In this document: in pieces, positions 12,280-23,345 of the stretch | Numbering within the stretch: position 1 is the stretch's first letter | Layout: each line of letters begins with the position of its first letter | The notes under the pieces: generated by a model | Databases searched by the model: none | Told to the model about the DNA's origin: nothing | Seen by the model: the letters and a program-made list of their open reading frames with translations, nothing else | NCBI GenBank assembly: GCA_036971475.1 | Contig: JBAIZL010000005.1 | Coordinates: 170,468,386 to 170,532,385, forward strand | Length of the DNA stretch: 64,000 bases | Reading direction: 5' to 3' | From: Prosapia bicincta | Taxonomy: Eukaryota > Arthropoda > Insecta > Hemiptera > Cercopidae | Translations under genes and position numbers: made by a program

Positions 12280-13380
12280 TTATATATCACTGGTTATACT
12301 AACTGTAATGTTGCCTTCTGCTTCCGAGTATCTAATGTTAGTAACACTTTTTTATCTCTACGAGCCCAATACCCACAGGTGGTTTGATTTTATTTAATAA
12401 CGTGGAAGAAACTAAAACAGTTGGTCAGAACTGTGCTTACATTTGTCAATTTTGTCAGCGACATGAATCTGTCGGGCGCTACTGCGAGAAACAAAAACGT
12501 GATTATAAAACTCCTCTTACACGTCACTAATCAACTGCCCTGGACGCGACAAGTAGTCATGTTGACTTTGACGTTGTTTGTTACTTTTTTAAATTACAAT
12601 CCAGAGCACTTTGTTTTAGTGTTGTTCTACATGTTGACAGACCCTGATACTCTCATTGCTTGAATGTCGTTTACACCAATATTAAGCTACTACACATTGA
12701 GAAGTGAACGTATCAGGCTCTTGTAGTAATATTCTTGTGTTTTTCAGGACAGCCTCGTGATTGCTCCTGGACGCTAAAAAGCCAGTATTATGAATTCAAT
12801 AACTAATCAGGATTTGTCCTATTTCATAAACATTTACTCGCTCATTTAGGCTCATATTCTCAAAGATCGCTCTTCCTTCTCACTGCCGATTCGCTTCAAT
12901 TGCAATATTGTTTGAGACCCTCCTACAGTTCTTTATAAAAAAAAATAAGCAAGTATCTTATTTATAGAAATAAAAATCCGCTGGCTTAGGAATGAGTAAA
13001 GATAATTTAAACAAAATATTTCTGCTTCACAGGTCTATCACTCGGTTAGAGTACACACGCACTTACACGGGCATTTGTAGTACATCGAAAACCTCAGCTT
13101 CTCTAAGTATTTACTACTCTCTGATGAAAATTTATGATTTTATCCCTTATCATAATTAAAAATTTAACAAACGCCCTCACTCTAATATATGAAACATTTT
13201 TTCGTTTCTTATAATCAACTACCTGTCTCTCTCCTCTGCAAATCAATTGTAACGAAACCCAAAGCTAAGAGATATAGGCCCTAATACTTACTAAAGCTTC
13301 TCCCAAATCTCTCCCCCCTTTACCAATTATCTTTTACCATTATCATAATATACTACTTATAAATATTCTTATATATCATA
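12280..13380. other. Highly conserved island with a shared 80-codon open frame (copy A)
   Basis: It aligns to 47840-48890 at roughly 95%. It contains an open frame at 12421-12663 (TTG start) whose equivalent stays open in copy B to the same stop (48217-48219). Within the frame I count 14 substitutions, 7 synonymous and 7 non-synonymous, so purifying selection on protein is at most weakly suggested. The peptide (LSGATARNKNV, LTDPDTLIA at the C-terminus) is hydrophobic in the middle and matches nothing I recognise. Confidence 0.4.
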
Positions 13381-14047
13381 ATATTTTTAATAAATACAAC
13401 ACACTTGCTAAGTAATCTTAAGTTATAAACCAGGATTTTCATCACCATTATCCTATGTCAAGTTGTAGAAATTACAAACATCGTTGTAACACAGACGTAT
13501 CTATGTAGGCCTATTTGCTCTTCGACGGCACTTGTTGTGGATATAGATCATTGTCTGCGGGGTGTACTCAATCTTTGGGAATGATATAGGCCTATTTTTA
13601 TGATGAACAATAATACTCATATATTCGTAATTTACAAATAAATGATTATTCTATTTTCATCAGTAGGCTTATCATTTATAATAGAACATTTATGTATTTT
13701 AGCAGAATTCTTTTAAAAATAAAAACAAAATATGAATAAAAATCTTTACTTTTTATAGAATGTAATCTAATATGCTAAACGTTGAAAATAATGCAAAACT
13801 CTTTGATTTAATCCAGGCTGGCCAGAGTATTGTATGAGAGACAGCCAATCATACATTGTGAGGTTTAAGCCTTGTTTAGATTCGATTTTTCAATAACTTT
13901 CAGGGGTGGAGATTAAAGGGTGGCGGAGATGGGAAATGGAAATCACTAAAGTAAGCCGGGAGGTGTTAAAATTATAACTGAATTAATTTTTACACAGATG
14001 TGAGCTTGTTTTTTTATATTCGCGTGAATATTTAAATGTAGTCCACC

Positions 14048-14065
14048 ATATATATATATATATAT
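14048..14065. repeat. (TA)n microsatellite
   Basis: Short run of TA dinucleotides; the longer (TA)n at 52191-52238 is at the corresponding place in copy B. Confidence 0.9.
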
Positions 14066-14094
14066 GCCTCGGTTGAGAACTGGTCTGTTTCAAA

Positions 14095-14108
14095 CACGTG
14101 ACGTTGCA
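14095..14108. promoter_or_regulatory. CACGTGACGT motif conserved in both duplicate copies
   Basis: CACGTGACGTTGCA combines an E-box-like CACGTG with a CRE-like TGACGT. The same 14 bases are kept at 52269-52282 in moderately diverged context. This is a sequence match only; function is not shown. Confidence 0.2.
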
Positions 14109-14129
14109 TAAGTGATGCCATGATACATC

Positions 14130-14690
14130 TCCTATATTACCCAGCTACACGTCTAGATGGCTCTCTGTGACCTACATTACAGTGCAGTTTTCCTGGTTGT
14201 GTAACGCTAGTACTCTTTTCCTTGTTGTCATCTCCGCACCTCAATTTGCTTGATCTCGTGTTAAACCGCCGCCAGTTTCAATAAGCGCTATTTCATATTA
14301 ATTACCCGCATTTAGTAGTTAAGTAAACCTTTTAGTTCTGTTTAATAGTTGATGCCTACTGATCAAGATTGTGTTGAAAGCGTGTTAGTGAAAATTCTCT
14401 AGTACATTCGGTGACGGACTATTGCGCGGCCTTTGCAAAAGTTAACAAAGTTCGGACTATTGTAGAATTACGGTGTATTGTTTTGAAGCGCTATTGTTAT
14501 AACGTGAATATTGTGTTTAACCGCGTGTTTAATTTTTATAACATTTCTTGGGTATGTAAACTTTAGCCAGTTTAACGAGTGCACTCATTCTTAAGAACTT
14601 ATGTGATTTAATATATTAAAATATCAGTTCAGTGTTTTAGAAAAGTGTATTCGCCCTTGACAGGGAGTGAAGGTCCTAAGGGAAAAGTAT
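14130..14690. other. Segment specific to copy A
   Basis: After GATACATCTCCTATAT the two copies differ: A carries this ~560 bp and B an unrelated ~1 kb (52310-53335), then similarity resumes near 14705/53345. It is slightly GC-richer than its surroundings. No open frame, terminal repeat or target duplication was found. Confidence 0.5.
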
Positions 14691-15164
14691 ACGTTATTCT
14701 TGCAATTAATTGATACTCAATAACAATTACAATTACCCCTTGTGCTATCATTTTGCAAAATCCTACAATTATATCTTGTTTCGTATAACAAAAACTCTAA
14801 ACAAGAAATAAGTATTTCTCTAGGTCATTCTTGTTTCGTTGTGTCCTACTTCTGGACTTGTATTAATCGTTTTCTTCCCACGTACCGATTGAGACCTTAA
14901 TTGCAAATACAAAGTCAGAGCATTTAATGTTAATATAGCTTCAGTCGTGACTTTCTCTCTGTAAAACGTTTCGGGATTTGGGGCATGGACTTCTAACGTT
15001 AAAACACCCGTCAACAGAGTTCCGTAATATGTACAAGTACCTTAATATAGTAAAACGATTCTTTCTTTTAAAACCTAATCGCAGTGTTATACTTATATCT
15101 TAATTATTACGATTCTGTCGATACCTAACTAATTTAAATTAATTAAATTTCTTATATAACCTAA

Positions 15165-15167
<3 letters not shown>

Positions 15168-15195
<28 letters not shown>
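15168..15195. repeat. (TA)n microsatellite
   Basis: Run of about 14 TA units. Confidence 0.9.
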
Positions 15196-16186
15196 CTCAT
15201 AACTTAATTATTTTTTTTTCCAAAAAATAGTCAATAAATTAGTACAGGCATATTGGCTTGAACTTAAATAAAAATCAAATAATTGTTACATAAACAAGTA
15301 ATAATAATAAAAAACTTTACTTTTGAGTACCACTAGCAAGTAACAATATGTTATACCAACAACTAATCTAAGTCAAGTCCATCAGCCTCTTACATAATAC
15401 GAGCAGTAACTCGTAAACACGAGTAAATTGAGACAAACAAAATTAGCAATGACTCGGAAGCTTGTTCATTCGTGAATAGTGTAAATGAGAACCAAGACTC
15501 TGTGCAAAGTCTACAAGGAGTGTAAAGTTTTCAAAGTTCCTTTTATCTTTACCTCGAGAGACTTTAATGCGGTGTTAGAAAATAATTCTCCTAACATGTA
15601 ACTCTAATTTATAATTACTACGCTGGCGTTTTATCTGCGTATCAAAAGTCGTAATATACGTTTTAGTGTTGAATGTAGTTGAAGAAGTCCTGTTAATAAA
15701 TTTATAATGTTCTCTTTTATCCTGGCTTTTGTCTGACCGTGATCTTCTTCTGTATTATTTTCAAAAAATTTGTAGACTACCAAAGTAGTTAAAATATTTC
15801 TTAGTACTCAAGCACATCAAGTGAGTGTTTTTGTCTAGTCTTATAGCCGAAAACGCTTTTTCTCTCTCGCTATTTATACATCATATTCGATATTTATCAA
15901 TGTTTCTTCACAAATCTTTGTACATTTTGCTATCTGAAATTGATTATATCAACAATGTACATATACAGGCGATCAGAGGTTTGAGATTAGAAAGAGATCA
16001 TGATATGTGAATAATATACCATTTATTTTAATAGATCAGCAAGCTTTCGACAGACCATTTGCAATCTTCTTCAGGGATAGAATACGTTGGTGAGGTTATT
16101 TAAAATATAATTGTTGCAAACAAATGTATTTCCAATTATATAGATTATTAACAAATATTAATCGCATCTAATTGCATCCTATTTAA

Positions 16187-16191
<5 letters not shown>

Positions 16192-16264
<73 letters not shown>
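16192..16264. repeat. (TA)n-(TG)n compound microsatellite
   Basis: TA to 16234 and then TG to 16264. Copy B has a TA-rich tract at the same place (54655-54748) but lacks the TG part. Confidence 0.95.
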
Positions 16265-16266
<2 letters not shown>

Positions 16267-18399
16267 TACTAATATAAAATAAATATTATTTTTAAACTAT
16301 GTACTTTTGTAATCATTGATCGAGATGCGCCATTCCCCAAATTGTAAGTAAAGACTAGGTCTGATTGCCGTCACTCACACGACAAAGACTGCTTCATTTG
16401 ATGTCTATTTACCCCGAACGTAACGCTCCAATTCTGAAAACGTCAGGCAGGTTAACTGGATGAGGATTGACTGTTATATAAGGATGGAAAAAACTGAAAT
16501 TGGAAAGCTTTTAAGCAAATTAAGATGAAAGTTTGACACAACATGTCACCCGCTTCTAAGACGGTTTTCGCGTCATTGACATATCTGCGATAGAGGGTAA
16601 ACAGCTTAATTAACTGTCAGCTGTTTAGCAGCCAAGGCGCCATCTGTCTCATGCAATGGGGGCACTGGTCATACTTATATCTTCTTTATATACAAAAATG
16701 TTTTTTTTTTGTTTGTGTACGCTTCAAAAGCTTTGCTCCTTAACAGAATTACACCACCAGCGATATCCAGTCATATGTCGAATCATGCATTCCCAAATTA
16801 ACGCGTGAACATTTAGGCATTTATGCTCGCATAGTACAAATGGAGGTGTTGGGTGGAACTTCTTCCTACATGGGTCACGAGGAACAGGGACAACATTTCT
16901 CATCAGATTGATTCTGGCAACGGTTCGATCAAAAAATGAAATAGCCTTAATTCTCTATTGCTTTAGACTCTGAAGTATTGCAAAATTAAACTTCTATATT
17001 TAATTTCGATTTTTTTCCTCATATCTCATCTATGCAATCACAATGTCCCACAGCAAAGCATGGCATGATATTGCTAAATATAATAGGCTATAAATTCCGT
17101 CTTACAAAGTTTTTCTTTAGGTAAGGAAAATTATTCGGTTTTTTATATTAAATATTGGTTTTCCTAAACAAATCTCATTTATGAATTTTACACTTGAAGA
17201 AGATATCAAATTAACCGACGAAACGTCGCTGATTTATTTTATAAATGATAATTCACTCATATAGCAACCGTTTCGTTTACTATAAAAACTTTGACTATAT
17301 ACACAAACAAAATAAACTCTGGAAATGTAGGATATTTGGTAGTTATAAAATGCGGAAATATTTGACATTATATTGTGCTAAATAAAATTTTAAATGTGTG
17401 TTATAAGAGAAAATGTTTTTTAAAGTTACAATATAAGTACTCATGACTTATCATTCTTCTGATACGACCCGACCGTTGTTGTAATAATACCTAGTTTAAC
17501 AGTTTCCTATTAACTAATTGGCAAAAATTAATATTGGTTTGAAAATGTTACTTTAAAATTTTCAATAACAATAATAAATCAATTTCGCCGAAAACATTTT
17601 ATGACAACTATTACTTTTATTTTTAATATTGTTTTAAATTTAGTTTTAAATAATTCAATATTCCTAAATACACAACTTGCTTTGAAAAGTATTTTAAATA
17701 CAGAAAAGAACACTCCAAACCCGTAACAAGTGAAACTTCCTAGGGATACATTTTAAAATTCCGCATCGAGCATTTTACTGGCAATTATGATTAGTGAAAT
17801 ATATATCATTTCATTCCTTTTAGATAGACAAATCTTTTCCCTATAATCAATTTGTTTATATATTTTTTAATTTAAGGTTTTACTTTGTCAATCTACTATG
17901 GAAAATAATTTTTAATTACAAGTCAATTCAATTTTAATTGAATTTAAAAAAGTTGTTTCACTCAACGTTAAAATAGCTTGTTATTGTCTCCAAATAGTAT
18001 GGGTTGGGATGTAACTATAGTGCGACCATCGGCATTGTTTCCCCTTCATTTGCAAAAAACCATTTGGTTGCTGAAATACCTCCACAGTTATCGAGGAACA
18101 AACATAAAAAAACACATACTTCTTGAATACAAAGTCTTTTTATTTATTTTAAGTCAGTTAAAAATGCAATGAATACCTTACGAAATTACCAAACTTGGGA
18201 TGTCAATGTATGCATGTACCTTGAAGAAACAGCCAGATGCCTGAAATGGTTTAAATGTTTCCCTAGTGATTCAAGAGATAATACGGTTTCCATCTTTAAA
18301 AAGAGATTAAAGGTTTACGCTAGGATTTATACAACTATTTAACATGGAAATTGAAAAGATAACTGTATAATATAGCATATTATACATAATGTATATTTT

Positions 18400-18660
18400 A
18401 TAATGAAAAGTGCAAAAGCTCTTTGCATATTCGCATATATGGTGTGTTTAGCATTTATTGAGGGATTATGTTATGCATTCCCTGTAGCACGGGAAATCCT
18501 TCTATGCTTGTCCTTGCATAAAGCTTTCGTTTTAAAACAAGAGAGTTTTAATTATCTACGCTACATGCACGTTACAAAGCAAAGGATTAAAATTGATATC
18601 GTTTACACAACGCTGGGACAAACAAAACAAGAAATGCTTTAATTTAATGAAATTTATTTC
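18400..18660. other. Conserved island (copy A), open frame not conserved
   Basis: About 95% identical to 59865-60130. Copy A has a 79-codon frame (18403-18642) starting MKSAKALCIF with a hydrophobic N-terminus. In copy B the frame is cut by a TAA after about 59 codons (HVTE then stop), so the conservation is not explained by this protein. Confidence 0.5.
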
Positions 18661-18957
18661 TACGGTGACTGTCAGATATATAAAAAAATGTCAATAAAAA
18701 AATTGCTTTTCATCTAAATAATTCAAAAAAAAATTGAATAATATGTCATCATTGAGATATGCAAAACGACTTCACAGTTCATAATGTATTTGAACGTAAA
18801 TAAAATTTGTAAGGATAAATATGTATTACAATCGTTTAGACATTCTTTTCAAAAAAATAAACCTTTTATTTTAGTTTCTTTGTTATTTTTCATTGCCTCT
18901 TATATATTTATATCTCCAATTAAATAAATGGCAGTACGTTTATGCGTGAGCACGAAC

Positions 18958-19078
<121 letters not shown>

Positions 19079-19295
19079 TGTTGTAGAATATAGTTTTCTC
19101 ATAGATGTATCTTAGTCTACTAAGACGCTGCAAACCTATTTTAGTAAAAACAGGTAGCCTGTACCCCCCGTTGATATCCTATAAATAGAAGGAGATGGCA
19201 GGCCGCAATCAGTATGGGAAATATTGAAAGGGAGAGGAGGATTTGCTTCCTCAATATTACTCCCTTCCTCGGGCTTCACTTTAGTTAGCGCAGAC

Positions 19296-19297
<2 letters not shown>

Positions 19298-19361
<64 letters not shown>
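19298..19361. repeat. (TA)n microsatellite
   Basis: 32 TA units following GCAGACGG; a shorter version sits at 60624-60652 after the same GCAGACGG in copy B. Confidence 0.97.
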
Positions 19362-19367
<6 letters not shown>

Positions 19368-20635
19368 GGAGTCTCAAACACACAAAAACAATTTATATTC
19401 AATTGTAAACAAGAAATCTTAGAAACTTCAATTGGCAACGAGATGTGTTAAAGACAAAACATTAATAACGATTACAGTAAAAAACGTTGTAAAGGTATCC
19501 CACGTCGGGCTATTGCTCTAAAATCGTTTGACAAGTTCAACTAAAGGAAACAAACGTGAGGAAAACACGAGTTAGGACGTTGAGTATGAAACATGATGTA
19601 TTAACATTAACACGCCACTTGAAAAGGGCTTTGTTCACGAGAAACCAGTGTTGCAGCCAGAAGAAATATGCTGATTGAACGAATCTAATTACCTAATTAT
19701 TTAATTATTATAATTCATTATTTAATTACCTAATAAATTCCAATTCTGGTGGAGTTTAAATAGGATTATAAGATAAAACAATAATTATCCATTATGTGCT
19801 CGAATAATTTCCTCTAATTACATTAAGCTTGCTTCACTCATTTCAAAGGCAATATTTGAGTAACTCGTTTAGAAATAGTTATTTCCAGTTGATAGGAAGC
19901 TCCTATCAAACACAATTATCTTCTAAAATAATAGTATTTCTAAAGTAACAATTGCAACAATTACCAAAAAATCAAGAATATCTCCATCCATGATGTTAGA
20001 ACCGTATAATACGTAAAGCTACAACATTTTATTTAAATAGATATTTAATTTATAAAATTGAAAATATAGTTTTTTTGATCTTCAAAGTGTTTTAACTGGT
20101 TTCGGACCAGTAGTCGGCCACTTTCAGTATTATCTGTCTTATTGTCAGCTCCCACCGTAATCCTCCAATAGAAAAGCGGAATAAAATAAAACATTTTTTT
20201 CCTTTATACTTAAGGTTATTTGTAAATTACTTTGACGACATTTTTCTTAGAGTACAAACAAAATTATACAAAAATTAAACTACTGAAAAGGAAAAAAAAG
20301 TGAATGAAACTATATCGAAAAAACTGGAAGGGATGCTGCTTGTTATTAAATGACGTAAATGTATGTAACAATAAACCATTAACAGAGGTTATAAGATAAA
20401 CGCAACACTGGATATAGGCAGTTAAAAATATCAAATCTACATATCATCATACGAATTTGAGAACGGGATGTTAAACAGTGCACCTGCCTTTGTTCTGTTT
20501 ATGTAAATAGTAATAGTGATATAATTCTTATTGCTCATGCCCTTGGGCTAACTCCATTCTCCTTCCTACCTCCTAGTACAGTTGTGAATCGTTCTATGCT
20601 CTCCTGACATCCTGTAGATTTTTGAATTCCTTCAG

Positions 20636-20866
20636 ATGGTCACAATTAGACAGCGTGGCCCTAGGCAATCATCAATCGCAAATATTCCAAATAACGCAAC
20701 CGTCGAGCCTCGTAGAAGATCAAGGATTTGGCGAGTTATCTGTTCGGACCATGGTTTGTTCACTGAACAGTTGTTATTTATTTCTCTTGTTTATTATGTG
20801 GGCAGTCTAAGGGAAATGTTTGAGAATTTAAAATTATTATTTAAGCAAAAATTTCATCATTCATAA
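20636..20866 (+). other. Candidate exon or small open frame after a splice-acceptor-like tract
   Basis: An ATG directly follows a pyrimidine-rich tract ending TTCCTTCAG, and the copy B counterpart (ATG at 62008) follows TTCCACTTCTTCAG. The frame is open for 76 codons in A and 52 in B, with the shared core NNATVEPR.RSRIWRVICSDH. Codons 19-39 are nearly invariant at nucleotide level, whereas the first 18 differ with many amino-acid changes. There is no known domain. It may be an exon, or just part of a conserved non-coding stretch. Confidence 0.25.
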
Positions 20867-20959
20867 TTGCAAATACTCCAAAGTTATTCAATATTGATGT
20901 GGAAAATTACATTACTTAATAAAACAATACGGTTAAGTTAAACTGAGAATATAATGTAG

Positions 20960-21400
20960 GCCTCAGTTACAAACCTAACCTCATATAGAACCTAACCTCA
21001 CAGCACACGGCTTTTGTTAAGAGGCAAACATGTTTCAGAACAAAGTTATCCTAATCAGTGATACATCACTACCCAACTAACGAAGAGAACTTTTGTGTTG
21101 TAACAAGTTTGACAATTAATAAAATCAATGTGCCTTGGGGGTTTTATTTACTGATTCAAGTTATAAATTGTTCTAACCTTTGACCTTGGTAGTGTTTCTT
21201 AAGTCGAATATACGAAAGTAAAGATAATTATTTATATCTATTTACGTAAGGTTTTCTCGAATATGATAAGTATCAAGTAGTTTATATAGCAGTATGGAAA
21301 TGTTGCCAGTTAAAAAGGTTGTCAAATATCTGGTTGGAAGGTTTGAAAATAGCGGTTGATGATAGTTGTGTTGCGAATTAATTTCCTAAATTCCACCTAT
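20960..21400. other. Conserved island (copy A)
   Basis: About 95% identical to 62325-62760, including CCTAACCTCATATAGAACC and a long stretch through GATAAGTATCAAGTAG. Frames are closed by stops. No function is recognised. Confidence 0.5.
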
Positions 21401-22474
21401 TTCAATTCACTTCTTAAAGCAACCTATATATCTTTTCCTTTTTTCTTTCATTTCTTTATTTATTTACCTTCAACTTCACACATCTTAAATTTATTTTCTT
21501 GATTTAAACTTAATATTTTAAATTATCTTAATTTTGTTAAATTAACCCCCTTAACTTTAATCAATTTTGTCTCTTTCGTTTCCTCTCTTTAAAAGACCTA
21601 ACTTATTTTATTTCGTTATCACAGATATTCTGTTTAACCACCTTCAATTTCGTGTCTTTCATATTTTCTCAGCAATCATCCTTATTTTTTTTTAATTCTT
21701 CCTCTTTCATTCTTCTTTAATCGAATTAAATTTCTTTAAGCATTTATATTGTATCGTAGCAATGTACCATATTTTACTTGTAATTTAAATATGTTTCTGA
21801 AGACAATTTCGGCCAACAACTTAGATCTAGCAAGCATGAAAGAAGACAATCCTAAGCGAATTACAAAATTCTGTAACAATCATTGAATGAATAGATTTCC
21901 CAAAAATAAATTATTACGTTATTTATTATTCAAATAGTGTTGTTTGGATGAAACGTTTATTTCAAAATAATTAATTTCAAAATAGTTCATTTCAAAATTA
22001 GGGTGTATTAAAATACACATTTTGTCTAACAAGAGTGGAGCAACGTAATTTATTGTAATTAAAACTAAACATTTTTGGTTATAGTAATTTGAAATTATTC
22101 CTTTAAATGTATAATGTAATAATTAACTACATTTGTCTTCCTTTTACATGTTATAAGTGTTTTAGGATCTATATACAAATTCTTAGGGTATTCATTGATT
22201 TATCCAAATTTTAAATAGTTAATATTGTTAATGCGTTAACAATAACCAACATGTTTCTGCCTAAAACACATGTAAGCAAAAAATGTAAGCCTTTTCCAAG
22301 TCTATTGTAATATATAAGGTTTTGAACTATAATATTTGAATAATTTTGTAAATATTCAAACTGATTTTGAGCGTTTAAAATAAGGAATCAAGAAATTTAT
22401 ACGTTTAATAATGTCCAAGCTTTAATATTATCGGCCCATACAATATACACTAAACATTGTTATAAAATAAATAT

Positions 22475-22476
<2 letters not shown>

Positions 22477-22510
<34 letters not shown>
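22477..22510. repeat. (TA)n microsatellite next to a hairpin
   Basis: TA run ending at the left arm of the 22508-22573 inverted repeat. Confidence 0.9.
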
Positions 22511-22515
<5 letters not shown>

Positions 22516-22573
22516 TTTCACTTATGTACTTAAACAAGAATCTTACTTGGTTTAAGTACATAAGTGAAAGTGA
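22508..22573. repeat. Perfect inverted repeat, 26-bp arms, 14-bp loop
   Basis: The arms 22508-22533 and 22548-22573 are perfect reverse complements (core CACTTATGTACTTAAAC), and the loop contains a further AAG/CTT pairing. It is bracketed by (TA)n tracts (22477-22510, 22612-22635). It could be a tiny MITE, a microRNA-like hairpin or a replication-slippage product. I see no equivalent in copy B. Confidence 0.85.
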
Positions 22574-22611
22574 TAAGTGTATACAAGAAAACAGTGTTGC
22601 ATAATCTACAA

Positions 22612-22635
22612 ATATATATATATATATATATATAT
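22612..22635. repeat. (TA)n microsatellite
   Basis: Short TA run to the right of the hairpin. Confidence 0.9.
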
Positions 22636-22780
22636 CAACCAAATACGTTTGTATTACTTCCTTAGATCTTAACTACATTTTCACAATATTTCCACTACTG
22701 CCTTTCGCTAGTCAGAGTTTCACCTTTTGATTATATTGTCCAACATTTTTTGTCGAAGCTATCATTTATGTTCTACATCA

Positions 22781-22791
22781 AACACACACAA

Positions 22792-22855
<64 letters not shown>

Positions 22856-22895
22856 GTGCATGCGTGCATGCGTGCGCTTGCGGATGTGTGTGTTT
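22781..22895. repeat. (CA)n-(TA)n-(TG)n compound microsatellite
   Basis: CA, TA and TG blocks follow one another, with GCAT/GCGT interruptions at the right end. The three open frames across it are low-complexity artefacts. Confidence 0.95.
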
Positions 22896-23327
22896 GTGTA
22901 TTCATTTCTTTTGTTATAATAGTGTTTTTCTCCTCTAAAGTTCTTTTTGGAATTTCGAATCTTCATCGACATTTAAAAATTAAATAGCTAAATAATCGCG
23001 AACGCTAAATAAAAAATCTTTGTTTTCAAGTTGACTTTGAAATCTTTTTAGTTTTATTCACTAATCATGGTCCTTGAAATGCGTTGGAGAAATCAAATAA
23101 TTGGTTGACAGTTTAATAATTTTTATTTATTTAATTAGTACCTTTTCTCACAAAGTAAGCTCACATTTCGTTATTCAAAATTGGTTTAATAATTTCGTTT
23201 TTTCCGACCCTTTTCATTAGCTTTACAACTTAAGCATGAATTTGTTTTGTCATTTTCTCGCAATAAATTGTCGTATATTAAATTTTCCATTAACTATTTT
23301 TAGTTATAAAATAATATATTATCTTTT

Positions 23328-23345
23328 TTAACCCTTTCAAACCTG
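23328..23345 (+). repeat. piggyBac left TTAA target and terminal inverted repeat
   Basis: TTAA followed by CCCTTTCAAACCTG, mirrored at 25903-25920. Confidence 0.93.

Noticed and set aside
12398..12530. Alternative Cys-rich frame (NCAYICQFCQRHESV) over the conserved island
   Set aside because: All substitutions I examined between the two copies change the amino acid in this frame, including loss of cysteines, so it is not under protein constraint.
16028..16080. Recurring motifs of the type 'CTTCTTCAGG...AAGCTTTCG' near several loci (also about 17195, 44270, 59170)
   Set aside because: They resemble short hinge-like sequences seen near insect repeat ends, but each differs and I could not define a common element.
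20977..21000. Telomeric (CCTAA)n repeat
   Set aside because: Only isolated CCTAACCT motifs, no tandem array.
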